15,002 nt of DNA, taken from the NCBI GenBank assembly GCA_937892095.1, contig CALAVC010000117.1, positions 1-15,002 on the forward strand. Direction: 5' to 3'. The notes under the pieces are model-generated. The model saw only the letters and a list, made by a program, of their open reading frames with translations, ran no database searches and was not told the DNA's origin. Positions 1 to 9,104 of the stretch are shown piece by piece. The number at the start of each line of letters is the position of its first letter. Positions within the stretch are counted from its first letter, which is position 1. This stretch comes from an uncultured Bacteroidales bacterium. Its GTDB lineage: Bacteria; Bacteroidota; Bacteroidia; Bacteroidales; Marinilabiliaceae. The position numbers and the translations under genes are program-made.

Positions 1-3000
1 TCGCTATGCTTTGCGCAAACCTCGCAAACAGCGATTGGCACGTGTGGCGACTTCACTTGGGAGCTCCAAGACGGCACACGACTCAAAATCTATCCTACTA
101 CCGACAAAGTAGTAGCCGACGGCTTAGGCACTCTGTACTCCGATTCCTACCCTTGGAATTCTTTCACAGGCGTCTCCGAAGTCACCATCACCCTCACCGA
201 TGAAGTCAATCAAATCTCCATTCCCGATGGTTGCTTCAACTTCCCCAACAACGACGTCAAGTTCATCCTTCCCGCCGCCATCTACTCAATTGGCTCTGGC
301 TCTTTCGTCGCCAAGTCTGGCTCTTGCTATGTCGGCACAGACAAAACCGAAGGTGAAGCCGAAATCTCGAATATCTCCGAGTCTGCTTTCCAAAATCTCA
401 AAGTCTTCATCGGCACTCAAGTCAATATTAGTCCCAATGCTACTACTAAAGATAAAGATGCCTATTTCTCCAACTGCCAAGTCTATGGTCTATATGGTGA
501 CGAGAGCGCGTTGGCTGGGTTTTCAGGTCTGAGCAACACCTATGGTCTGTATCGAAGTATTGGTTTCTATGCGAGGCCTGATTCTGTATCCTACGATGTC
601 ACGTTATCTATTGATGCCGACACATATTATTTCTACGATGACGAGCCGTTCCACGCAAGAGTCTTCCTGACCGACACATCCTCTCACAAACTTACTATCG
701 CTATCAAACAGAATGGCTCTAATGTCGAAAATTGGGTTCCGCTGTCTTTCGGTAGCGACTATAGCATATACACCCCTTGGGTCTACAACACTCAGTCCGA
801 CTCCTATTCATGTGACTTTAAACTCAATGATTTAAATACTAACTATCGCTATGAAGACAAATATGTCTGCTATCGAGAACCCTACACTGTCGGCACAGTC
901 TCTTGGTGGCTCGACGAAGATGCCGGAAACACACTCTACTTCCGTGGCTCTGGCGCCATTTCTTCGTCCCTTCTCGAAGACATCGGTAGCAAATACGATG
1001 ATTTGTCTACCGGTAATTTCCTAAACGACGATTATGTTGGCAGTGTCAGTGAAATCTATATCTACGACGGCATAACCAGCATAGAAAACAAAGTCTTCAA
1101 AGGTCTTAGCGGTCTTTCCAACGTCCACATCCCAGCCTCCGTCACGTCTATGTCTTGTCCTTTCGACTCCGAATGTTTTTCTGATGGAGGTATAAATATC
1201 GACCTCGCCGAGGGCTCTCCTTTCTCCATTCTCGAAAGTGTCCAAAGCCCAGGTACCGTATTAGAATATATCATATATCGCTACCTCGTTGAGCAGAAAG
1301 ACTCCGACACTCGCATCATCTACGCTCTCGAAGTTAACAATTGCGTTATTCCCGAAGAGGTTACCTCCATCGACGATGGTGCTTTCGGTAAAATCCAAGG
1401 TCTCAATGTAGTTTACATTCAAAGTGTTGCCGATGATGTTTGGAAGCCTTTCGCATGCAGCGCCTATGTCCGTAGTTCAGTCTGCGATAAATGGACGAAT
1501 GCCTCTTCCGACCTTGAGACAAGGCCCACATTTGAAATCTACTACTACGAAGTCTCTCTCGACGCCTCTTCCGTCCCCGAAGATCTTTCTGTCAACGTTC
1601 CGCACTTCTATGCCATCGGTGGCGACACCGTGGTCGTCTCTGTCAATGACTCCAACAAATACATAGGCAAGAATATCTCTTTTAAAGTCACTGGCACAGG
1701 TGTCGACGGAGAACCTATTAATGACACCTTCTCACAGAGCACAACCAGTGGTCTCTATTATTACCTCCCTTCTTCCAATGCCGCCGACATTACTATCACC
1801 TGCTCTGTCTCCGACAAGTCCTACTCTGCCAGCATCGCAATCAGTCAAGAGTCCGACGGTTATGATGAATTAGTAGAAAACAGAGATTTCGTCCTTACGA
1901 TGCAATATCACGTAGACGAATCTGGCAACGTCGTTCGTATTTTTGGCAGCGACACCCTGGTTTGTACATATGCACAGCAACGTCTCATCAACATTTCAGG
2001 TCTCCCCAGTGGCTACACTGTTGCGCGCGTCTACTATCAAGATGCGACTGCCACTTCACAAGGGCTACCCGAGAAGCACGACATCCCTCTTGTCGACGAC
2101 GGACAATATCTCTACACCCAACCCGACGAATGCAATGTCAGCATCCTCGTCCTCATCAAGCGTCTATACGACATCACTGTCCATTCTGCCGAGTCCATTT
2201 CGGGTGGCACTCTCACGTGCTCCAAGTCTCAATCTTTCGAGGGCGACACTATAACCTTCACCCTTACTCCTAATGTCGGCTACCAGGCTTCCTACCTCAA
2301 TGTCGGATACACAGATGCCAATACTTCGCATTCTACCAACTTGTCTAATAATTTAGTCTACAACACTGCCAAATACGTTATGCCTGCAGCCAGCGTTAAT
2401 GTATATGTTTTATTTGCCACAATAGATTATTCCCTTTCTGATATTATACGTTACAATCCATCTACTGAGGAGCCTAAACGTAATGGTAGCGTCTTGTTCG
2501 ATGAGGAGACTACGAAGTCTGTATTTTATGCAGATACTGTTAATTTTGATGTATTCCCCGACGAAGGTTTCGAGTTCGCTCGCATGCTCTTCTTCGACGA
2601 GGAGGGCAACTATGTCATGGAGGTAAAAGCCGATCCCAAGAACACCAGTTCGCAATATAGCTTTATCATGCCCCCAGCCAGTCTCTACTACGAGCCTCAG
2701 TTCCGCCGTCCTCTCGAAGTCGTCTCCTCCGAAGAGGTCGTCGACTCTCTCGGCAACGTCAACATAACCATGCCTGCCGAGTCTCCCGAGTCCCTTGCCG
2801 AAATCTTCACTGCCATGGCCGACCCCACAAGCAACTACTACGCTGGTGCCGACATCGTCCTGAACGACAACATAGCCTACACCCCAGTCGACCTCTCGCT
2901 CGACAATGCCACTGCCGACGATATTCTTTCGCTCGTCCCCTCGCTACCCACCATCGAAAACCTCTTAGGCAACTTCGACGGACAAGGTAACGCCATTACC

Positions 3001-3975
3001 GACATGGCTGCTCAGCTCACAGGTCTCTTCAACGTTGTCGACTCTTCTGCTTTCGTCTCCAATCTCTTCCTCGACAATGCTCTCATCTACATCGACCCAA
3101 CCGATGCCCAATGGACTGTCTCTGGCGACACCATCTATGTCCACATCGTTGCCAAGCAAAACTTTGGCGACCTCAGTAGCATCGGCTTCGCTGGCAAAGT
3201 CATAATCGACGAGTCCAAACTCCCCGAAGGCAAAGTAGTTGTTGTCTGCCTCGTTGCCGAAAATGCCGAAGGCGCCAACCTCAACGGCTTCTTCTTCGAC
3301 ACCGACCTACTCGCATCCTCTGGTGGCAACAAGCGTTGCATAACCATCAAGCAGAACCTTGGCTCAATCAAGAACCACGGTAAGAATAAAGTTGCCACAA
3401 GCAAAGCCTCCGACAATAAGTCGCTCCCCGTTGGCTACGAATACACCGAAGAAGAACTCCGTCAGTCCGAACGAGCTTTCACTGCCGATGAGTTCGCAAG
3501 TGGTGTCGTCGCCTACTGGCTCAACTGGACCGAAGAGGGCTACACTGGCGAGTATAAACCCATCTATCGCCAAGGTGCCGAATATCCTGTCCTCGCCACC
3601 TCTGTCGATGGTGTCTCCAATGCGCTCTACAAGGTTTCTTACGATGTCGACGACGATTCCGAAATCACCGACGCTCCAATCTTTGCCAACAATGGCGACG
3701 ACATTACAATCTCCTATGCCAAGGCTCCACTTCTCGTAACCAACGGCACCACTGTCATCACTCTTGGCGATAATAGCACGACCTTCACATTCGATGCCTC
3801 CGCACCTGTCGTCATTCGCTACGCATCTACGGCACTCCACACCGTTTCAGATTCTGCCTCCGATAGCTACGAACTCTACGACCTCAGCGGTCGCAAAGTA
3901 TCGCCCGCACAGGCTGTCAAGGGTATCTACGTCAAGAAGTCTCTCAACGGCTCTCAGATAATCAACATCAAGTAA
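1..3975 (+). CDS. Large T9SS-exported surface protein, 5' end missing
   Basis: Reading frame 1 is open from the first base of the window to the TAA at 3973-3975, giving at least 1324 residues. The first visible residues, SLCFAQTSQT, look like the end of a signal peptide, so only a short N-terminal piece is probably missing. The TTG at 511 lies inside this continuous frame and is not the real start. Numbering codons from base 1, BspA-like leucine-rich stretches occur near 59-150, 349-385 and 441-480 (for example VSEIYIYDGITSIENKVFKG). InlB-like beta repeats ending in MPAASVNVYVLF and MPPASLYYEPQF lie near 727-900, and a GLUG-like piece (FDGQGNAITDM...GLF) near 987. The last 35 residues (YDLSGRKV, KGIYVKK) match the type IX secretion C-terminal sorting signal. 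I infer outer-membrane translocation and surface display or release, perhaps for adhesion. No catalytic motif was recognised, and ligand and function are unknown. A terminator follows, so it is probably not co-transcribed with the next gene. Confidence 0.88.
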   Translation, partial: SLCFAQTSQTAIGTCGDFTWELQDGTRLKIYPTTDKVVADGLGTLYSDSYPWNSFTGVSEVTITLTDEVNQISIPDGCFNFPNNDVKFILPAAIYSIGSGSFVAKSGSCYVGTDKTEGEAEISNISESAFQNLKVFIGTQVNISPNATTKDKDAYFSNCQVYGLYGDESALAGFSGLSNTYGLYRSIGFYARPDSVSYDVTLSIDADTYYFYDDEPFHARVFLTDTSSHKLTIAIKQNGSNVENWVPLSFGSDYSIYTPWVYNTQSDSYSCDFKLNDLNTNYRYEDKYVCYREPYTVGTVSWWLDEDAGNTLYFRGSGAISSSLLEDIGSKYDDLSTGNFLNDDYVGSVSEIYIYDGITSIENKVFKGLSGLSNVHIPASVTSMSCPFDSECFSDGGINIDLAEGSPFSILESVQSPGTVLEYIIYRYLVEQKDSDTRIIYALEVNNCVIPEEVTSIDDGAFGKIQGLNVVYIQSVADDVWKPFACSAYVRSSVCDKWTNASSDLETRPTFEIYYYEVSLDASSVPEDLSVNVPHFYAIGGDTVVVSVNDSNKYIGKNISFKVTGTGVDGEPINDTFSQSTTSGLYYYLPSSNAADITITCSVSDKSYSASIAISQESDGYDELVENRDFVLTMQYHVDESGNVVRIFGSDTLVCTYAQQRLINISGLPSGYTVARVYYQDATATSQGLPEKHDIPLVDDGQYLYTQPDECNVSILVLIKRLYDITVHSAESISGGTLTCSKSQSFEGDTITFTLTPNVGYQASYLNVGYTDANTSHSTNLSNNLVYNTAKYVMPAASVNVYVLFATIDYSLSDIIRYNPSTEEPKRNGSVLFDEETTKSVFYADTVNFDVFPDEGFEFARMLFFDEEGNYVMEVKADPKNTSSQYSFIMPPASLYYEPQFRRPLEVVSSEEVVDSLGNVNITMPAESPESLAEIFTAMADPTSNYYAGADIVLNDNIAYTPVDLSLDNATADDILSLVPSLPTIENLLGNFDGQGNAITDMAAQLTGLFNVVDSSAFVSNLFLDNALIYIDPTDAQWTVSGDTIYVHIVAKQNFGDLSSIGFAGKVIIDESKLPEGKVVVVCLVAENAEGANLNGFFFDTDLLASSGGNKRCITIKQNLGSIKNHGKNKVATSKASDNKSLPVGYEYTEEELRQSERAFTADEFASGVVAYWLNWTEEGYTGEYKPIYRQGAEYPVLATSVDGVSNALYKVSYDVDDDSEITDAPIFANNGDDITISYAKAPLLVTNGTTVITLGDNSTTFTFDASAPVVIRYASTALHTVSDSASDSYELYDLSGRKVSPAQAVKGIYVKKSLNGSQIINIK

Positions 3976-4005
3976 TCGGTTCCCTCCCGAATAACACACT
4001 CTTTG

Positions 4006-4040
4006 CGAGAGGCTTTGCGTACGGCATTGCCTCTCGTTTT
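4006..4040 (+). terminator. Hairpin terminator after the T9SS surface protein
   Basis: CGAGAGGC (4006-4013) is a perfect reverse complement of GCCTCTCG (4029-4036). A short inner TGC/GCA pair (4016-4018 with 4024-4026) fits within the loop, and TTTT follows at 4037-4040. It lies 30 bases after the stop codon of the surface-protein gene. The T-run is short, so termination strength is uncertain. The 3' arm overlaps a possible promoter for the next gene. Confidence 0.7.
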
Positions 4041-4054
4041 CGTGCGTAATATTG
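4026..4054 (+). promoter_or_regulatory. Possible Bacteroidota promoter for the GH2/GT2 unit
   Basis: ATTG at 4026-4029, a 17-base spacer, and TAATATTG at 4047-4054 resemble the Bacteroidota -33 TTTG and -7 TAnnTTTG elements, with one mismatch in the -7 box. The spacer equals that of the better promoter match upstream of the PorE-like gene. A start near 4061 would give a leader of about 88 bases. The -33 element lies in the 3' arm of the preceding terminator, so the two signals overlap. Confidence 0.4.
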
Positions 4055-4148
4055 AGCCTAAGTAGCACACACACTTTTTAATAATAATTAAACTTCGTAA
4101 CTTCGATAGCCAAACCTTCACATCACAACCCACATATATTCCTTTCAA

Positions 4149-7100
4149 ATGCTTTCGTCTCTTCGCATAGCACTTATCGCTTTTCTCTCCCTCTCCGCAC
4201 TCATTGCCAACGCTTCCACTCCCCTCCGCCAACGCATAAATTTCAATGCCGAGTGGCACATGCACGTCGGCGACCTCTCTCTCTCCGATGTCCAGTCGGC
4301 TTTCCCAGCGTGGCAGTCCGTAACCCTTCCACATGCTTTCAACGAAGACGAAGCCTTTGCCAAGTCCATCGAGCAGCTAACCGACACCGTCGCTTGGTAT
4401 GTCAAGTCCTTCTCCCTTTCCGACCCACAAAATACCAAAACTTTTCTCGAGCTCGAAGGCGTTCGCTTTGCAGCCGAGGTCTACGTCAATGGTCACAAAG
4501 TCGGCACAACCGAAAACGGTGTCATGGCCTCTGGCTACGACCTCTCGCCGTTTGTCGTCTCTGGTCAAAACATTCTCTGCATTCGTGTCGATAGCGATTG
4601 GAAATATCACGAAGTGTCAACAGGCAGTCGCTACCAGTGGAACGACAAGAACTTTAATGCCAACTATGGTGGCATCCCCAAAAATGTCGTCTTACACATA
4701 ACGCCTCTCGTCTACCAAACGCTCCCTCTCTACTCCAACCTCCGCACAGTCGGCACCTACGTCTACGCCTCCAATTTCGACATCCCTGCCTCCTCCGCTC
4801 TCATATCTGTCGAAAGCCAAGTCCGCAACGAGTCTCTTGCCCAAACTTCGCTCTCCCTCCACACCGAAATACTCGATGCCGATGGTCGCCAAGTAGCTTC
4901 TTTCGACAGCAACCCAATAACACTCGCACCCGGACGTACGCAAATACTCAAGGCGTCTAAGCAACTTTCTGGTCTCCATTTTTGGAGCTGGGGCTATGGC
5001 TACCTCTACACCGTCCGTACCTCTCTGCGCCATTCCGATGGTGCTCTGTCCGACGTTCAGCAACTCCGCACAGGCTTCCGCAAGACCGAGTTCGCCAATG
5101 GGCTATTTCGTCTCAACGACCGCGCCCTCATGATTCACGGCTACGCTCAGCGCACCAGCAACGAGTGGCCAGCCCTCGGCATGAGCGTCCCTGCTTGGCT
5201 CTCCGACTATTCCAATCACCTCATGGTCCAAAGCGGTGGCAATCTTGTTCGTTGGATGCACGTTTGCCCTTGGAAACAAGACGTCGAAAGCTGCGACCGT
5301 GTCGGTCTCTTGCAAGCCATGCCTGCTGGCGATGCCGAAAAAGATGTCGACGACCGACGTTGGCAACATCGTGTCGACCTTATGCGCGATGCCATAATAT
5401 ACAATCGCAACAACCCAAGCGTTGTCTTCATCGAGTGTGGCAATCGCGGCATTACGCCAGCCCACTTTGCGCAAATGAAAGCTCTCCGCGACGAATTCGA
5501 CCCTCATGGCGGACGTGCCATAGGTAGCCGCGAAATGCTTGACGTCGACGAGTCTGAATATGGTGGCGAAATGCTCTACGTCAACAAAAGTGCCTCCAAG
5601 CCCATGTGGATGATGGAATATTGTCGCGACGAAGGCCTCCGCAAATATTGGGACGAATACTCTGCTCCCTACCATGCCGAAGGCGAAGGACCACTCTATC
5701 GTGGCAAGCCTGCCGACGAATACAACCACAATATGGACAACTTTGCTGTCAAGTTGGTCACCGCTTGGCACGACTATTTTCTCGAACGCCCTGGCACTGG
5801 TCGACGCGTCAACTCTGGTGGCGTCAAGATTGTCTTCTCCGACACCAACACTCATTATCGTGGCGAAAGCAACTACCGCACCAGTGGCGTTGTCGACGCT
5901 CTCCGTATCCCCAAAGATGCTTTCTTCGCTCACCAAGTCATGTGGGACGGCTGGATAACTCCCGAACAAGACCGCACACACCTTATCGGACATTGGAACT
6001 ATTCTGCTGGTGTCCGCAAGAATGTCTATGCTGTCTCCACTGCCGACTCTTGTCAGCTCATCCTCAATGGCAATCCCATAGGGTGGGGCACTCGCTCTGC
6101 ACAATATCTCTTCACCTTCCCCAATGTCGATTTCGTCTACGGGACACTCATCTGTCGTGGCTATCGCAATGGGGCTGTCGTAACTTCCGACACACTCACG
6201 ACCGCAGGCACGCCACACCACATCGTCCTTACGCCCATCGTCAACCCTCTCGGCTTCAAAGCTGATGGTGCCGATGTCGCTCTTGTCCAAGTTGAAGTCG
6301 TCGACAAAAATGGACGTCGTTGCCCTCTCGACAATTCCGACATAACTTTCTTTCTCGCAGGTCCTGCCGAGTGGCGTGGGGGCATTGCAAGTCGACACGG
6401 CAAGTGGCAAAAGTCCAACTACAACCCCAATCCTAATGCCAAAGACAAAAATGCCGAACTACTCGATGGCCCTGCCGATCGTAGTCCATTCAACAACTAT
6501 ATTCTTGCTCAGACACTCCCCGTCGAGTGTGGTGTAAATCGTGTCATCATTCGCAGCACCACAACTCCCGGGCGCATAACCATTCGCGCCAAAGCCAAAG
6601 GCCTCAAGTCTGCCACGCTAACACTCAACACACAGTCTGTCCAGACCGAAACCTATGCGCCAGCTTTTGCTCTCGCTTCCTATCTCGACCGCGGGCCTAC
6701 GCCCAGCACACCATCTTTCGTGCCCGTCAAAGAAGAACTTCTCATAGAGTCCGCAGTCGCCTCCAATCAAGCCGACGCCCATCTGTCCTACGACGACAAC
6801 GAAGCTTCCGCTTGGAGTTCCGATTCTGGCCGCGAAAATGCTTTCATAACCTATTCACTCGCCACGCCTTCGCGTGTCGACGAAGTCGTTCTCAAGCCTG
6901 TCGGCTGGCGTACCAAGTCATATCCCATCGAAATTCTTGCCAATGACACCCTCGTTTGGCGTGGTTTCACCTATCCCACTCTCGGCTATGTACACATCCG
7001 TCTGCCAAGGTCCAATACGCCTGTCCGTACACTGACCATTCGTGCCATTGGTCCCAGCACCGAACAACGCATCTCTGGCGACCAAACAGAACTTGCCGGT

Positions 7101-7196
7101 GGCGTAGCCAATCAACTCGACCGTATAGCTGCGGCTCCCGGCAAAGTCGACCTACGTCTTGTCGAAGTAAGTCTCCTGCGCGATGTCGAACAATAA
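4149..7196 (+). CDS. Secreted GH2-family protein with DUF4982-like and discoidin-like C-terminal domains
   Basis: This 1015-residue protein starts at an ATG followed by a clear signal peptide (MLSSLRIALIAFLSLSALIANA), so it is periplasmic or exported. Residues of about 28-200 form a GH2 sugar-binding jelly roll (LEGVRFAAEVYVNGHKVG), followed by an immunoglobulin-like domain. A TIM-barrel region runs from about 320 to 600. A DUF4982-like segment begins near 627 (VYAVSTADSCQLILNGNPIG) and a GH2 C-terminal Ig-like segment near 691 (HIVLTPIVNPLGF). From about 866 a discoidin/CBM-like domain is suggested (YDDNEASAWSS). In active GH2 enzymes the acid/base glutamate follows GN. Here that site reads ECGNRG (429-434), with Arg433 in place of Glu. 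The likely nucleophile Glu490 is present in WMMEYC. Family membership is secure, but substrate and activity are not: beta-galactosidase-like or glucuronidase-like names would be guesses. It overlaps the downstream glycosyltransferase by 14 bases. Confidence 0.88.
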   Translation: MLSSLRIALIAFLSLSALIANASTPLRQRINFNAEWHMHVGDLSLSDVQSAFPAWQSVTLPHAFNEDEAFAKSIEQLTDTVAWYVKSFSLSDPQNTKTFLELEGVRFAAEVYVNGHKVGTTENGVMASGYDLSPFVVSGQNILCIRVDSDWKYHEVSTGSRYQWNDKNFNANYGGIPKNVVLHITPLVYQTLPLYSNLRTVGTYVYASNFDIPASSALISVESQVRNESLAQTSLSLHTEILDADGRQVASFDSNPITLAPGRTQILKASKQLSGLHFWSWGYGYLYTVRTSLRHSDGALSDVQQLRTGFRKTEFANGLFRLNDRALMIHGYAQRTSNEWPALGMSVPAWLSDYSNHLMVQSGGNLVRWMHVCPWKQDVESCDRVGLLQAMPAGDAEKDVDDRRWQHRVDLMRDAIIYNRNNPSVVFIECGNRGITPAHFAQMKALRDEFDPHGGRAIGSREMLDVDESEYGGEMLYVNKSASKPMWMMEYCRDEGLRKYWDEYSAPYHAEGEGPLYRGKPADEYNHNMDNFAVKLVTAWHDYFLERPGTGRRVNSGGVKIVFSDTNTHYRGESNYRTSGVVDALRIPKDAFFAHQVMWDGWITPEQDRTHLIGHWNYSAGVRKNVYAVSTADSCQLILNGNPIGWGTRSAQYLFTFPNVDFVYGTLICRGYRNGAVVTSDTLTTAGTPHHIVLTPIVNPLGFKADGADVALVQVEVVDKNGRRCPLDNSDITFFLAGPAEWRGGIASRHGKWQKSNYNPNPNAKDKNAELLDGPADRSPFNNYILAQTLPVECGVNRVIIRSTTTPGRITIRAKAKGLKSATLTLNTQSVQTETYAPAFALASYLDRGPTPSTPSFVPVKEELLIESAVASNQADAHLSYDDNEASAWSSDSGRENAFITYSLATPSRVDEVVLKPVGWRTKSYPIEILANDTLVWRGFTYPTLGYVHIRLPRSNTPVRTLTIRAIGPSTEQRISGDQTELAGGVANQLDRIAAAPGKVDLRLVEVSLLRDVEQ

Positions 7197-8208
7197 CATC
7201 TTTCACCCAATGCCCACATTCTCTGTCGTCGTCCCTGTCTACAATCGCCCAAGCGAACTTGCTGAGCTCCTCGAGTCGCTCGCCTCGCAAGTCGGCTCTC
7301 CTAACCTCGAGATAATCATTGTCGAAGACGGCTCACAGACTCTCTCCGATAAGGTCGCCGAGAGCTTTGCCTCTCGCCTAAATATTTCCTACGTCAGTCA
7401 GGCAAACACGGGTCCCGCCATTGCCCGCAACAATGGTGCTCTTTCAGCCCATGCCGACTATGTCTTTTTCTTCGACTCCGATTGCACTCTCCCGTCCGAC
7501 TTCTTCTCCCGTGTCGAAGCACAACTAAGCTCCAACGAATACTATTGTGTCGGCACTCCCGACCATTCACACCCAAGTTTTACGCCCCTTCAAAAGGCCA
7601 TATCCTACTCCATGACCTCACTCTTCACCACAGGTGGTATTCGTGGTGGCAGCAAGAAAATGGATGTTTTCTACCCACGGAGCTATAGCATGTGCATCCG
7701 CTCCGACGTCTTTCGCTCTGTCGGTGGCTTTGCTCCCATGCGCTATGGCGAAGACATCGACCTCAGTATGCGTATTCGCGAAGCTGGCTATACTCTCGCT
7801 CTCATTGCCGACACCTATGTCTACCATAAGCGTCGCACCACCTTTCGCGCATTCTTCAAGCAGACTTTCTGTTCTGGTACTGCCCGCATCGACATCGCTT
7901 CTCGCCACGTCGGTGCTCTAAAACTTGTCCACGCTTTGCCCACTCTTGCGGTCGCTTTGCTCGCTCTTTTCGTTGTTCTTGCTCTCTTCGTAAGCCCATT
8001 GTGGCTACTTCCGCTTGTCGCCTATGCAGCTCTCATTTTCGTCGATTCTCTCCGCGTAAACAAAAGCCCCGACGTTGCACTACTCAGCATCATCACTTCG
8101 GCCATTCAAATTGTGGGCTATGGACTTGGCTTTATCTACAACTTCTTCGTCCGACACATTCTTCGTCGCTCCGAATCTGTCGCTTTCCAACACACCCTCT
8201 ACAAATAG
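7183..8208 (+). CDS. Family 2 glycosyltransferase with C-terminal membrane helices
   Basis: This 341-residue protein has a GT-A fold start (FSVVVPVYNRPSELAELLESL). It carries the metal/nucleotide-binding DSD at residues 98-100 (FFFDSDC) and a GEDIDL motif at 189-194, typical of the acceptor/catalytic region of GT2 enzymes. Hydrophobic segments from about 246 to 290 and 298 to 325 suggest two to three membrane helices, placing the catalytic domain at the cytoplasmic face. It would transfer a sugar from a nucleotide donor to a lipid-linked or envelope glycan; donor and acceptor cannot be read from the sequence. The ATG at 7183 overlaps the GH2 gene by 14 bases. A second ATG at 7210 starts just before the conserved fold (MPTFSVVVPVYN), lies 13 bases after the GH2 stop codon and is a good alternative start. 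No promoter is visible between the two genes, so co-transcription with the GH2 gene is likely. Confidence 0.87.
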   Translation: MSNNNIFHPMPTFSVVVPVYNRPSELAELLESLASQVGSPNLEIIIVEDGSQTLSDKVAESFASRLNISYVSQANTGPAIARNNGALSAHADYVFFFDSDCTLPSDFFSRVEAQLSSNEYYCVGTPDHSHPSFTPLQKAISYSMTSLFTTGGIRGGSKKMDVFYPRSYSMCIRSDVFRSVGGFAPMRYGEDIDLSMRIREAGYTLALIADTYVYHKRRTTFRAFFKQTFCSGTARIDIASRHVGALKLVHALPTLAVALLALFVVLALFVSPLWLLPLVAYAALIFVDSLRVNKSPDVALLSIITSAIQIVGYGLGFIYNFFVRHILRRSESVAFQHTLYK

Positions 8209-8282
8209 ATAGATTTTTTGTTCTATCTTCACTTCAAGCTCCGCAAACTACATTGTAAGTTATCAAGCAACTAATATCTCAT

Positions 8283-9104
8283 CTATTTTCCGACAACAGT
8301 TTCGCCCACATTCACCACCTTAAACCTCTCTGCCCACATCTGTTGTGCTTCTGCACCCGTGCAGTGGCATGTCATCCACTTGTCTACTTTCACGTCCAGA
8401 GCTTCCGTCTCTCTCATTGCTTGCTCAATAGTTTCTTTGTCCTTGCCCATAAGGTGCAATCCGCCAACGTACATGTCTACGTGCCCTATTCCCAAAGTTT
8501 TTTGTATGTGTCTTAGTGTATTTGCTATTCCATGATGCGTACACCCTCCATACACGACAACGCTTTCTCCGTCGCTAACCACAGCAAACACCTCGTCCGA
8601 AAAACTATCTGCCTGTCCGTCCGCACCAAGTAGTCGCATATTCACTGGAGCTGCCTCTCTCATCGGGACAATCCATATTCGCCCATCAACCACACACGTC
8701 GGTTCGCTTATAATATGTTGCCGAACCCTTCCCAAAAGTTCTGGCTTAGGCATTCCGTTTCTTTTCTTCATACGCCTTTCGCCCTCACCCATCTGCACCG
8801 AATACCGCACTCGCTCCACACCTTCGCCCGTATACACATCTCCCTCAAAACCCTTATCTATCAGTGCTTCAAGTCCTCCCGTATGGTCATAATGCCCATG
8901 ACTAAGCATTAGCATCTCCACTTTCTGCAGGTCAACGCCCAAGGCTTCTGCATTCACAGCAAATCGCCCCGATTGACCAGTGTCGGTCAACAGTCTGACG
9001 ACCTCGCCCGTTTCTGTCGCAACTTCAAACAATACCGATAGCCCATGTTCCGACACCATGTCGCCGCACATCTGATTCTCTATCAATGGGCGTATGCGTA
9101 TCAT
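8283..9104 (-). CDS. Metallo-beta-lactamase-fold hydrolase, COG1237 type
   Basis: This 273-residue protein carries the MBL signature SHGHYDHTGG, with likely metal ligands His69, His71, Asp73 and His74. A further histidine pair lies in GGCTHHGI (190-191), GGLHL contains His217, and a late CHCTG motif contains His247. The arrangement matches the small family often annotated, after a methanogen enzyme, as a dihydropterin-ribofuranosylaminobenzene phosphate synthase. That pathway is not expected in a Bacteroidota cell, so the true substrate is unknown. There is no signal peptide, so it is cytoplasmic. Its ATG at 9102-9104 overlaps the corA stop codon in an ATGA arrangement, indicating translational coupling to the cation channel. 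It ends convergently with the glycosyltransferase gene, with 74 bases between them. Confidence 0.87.
   Translation of the reverse strand: MIRIRPLIENQMCGDMVSEHGLSVLFEVATETGEVVRLLTDTGQSGRFAVNAEALGVDLQKVEMLMLSHGHYDHTGGLEALIDKGFEGDVYTGEGVERVRYSVQMGEGERRMKKRNGMPKPELLGRVRQHIISEPTCVVDGRIWIVPMREAAPVNMRLLGADGQADSFSDEVFAVVSDGESVVVYGGCTHHGIANTLRHIQKTLGIGHVDMYVGGLHLMGKDKETIEQAMRETEALDVKVDKWMTCHCTGAEAQQMWAERFKVVNVGETVVGK

Noticed and set aside
511..513. TTG as start codon of the surface protein
   Set aside because: The same frame is open without a stop back to base 1 and includes the end of a signal peptide, so the start is outside the window.
3364..3840. Long minus-strand open frame opposite the surface protein gene
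   Set aside because: It lies inside a strongly supported gene in the other direction and has no recognisable domain; the C-ending codons of the real gene create it. The same holds for the long minus frame at 5103-6410.
8207..8228. Hairpin AGATAGA/TCTATCT as a terminator between the convergent glycosyltransferase and MBL genes
   Set aside because: The T-run lies in the loop rather than after the stem, and the stem is AT-rich and overlaps the stop codon, so it is not a credible intrinsic terminator.
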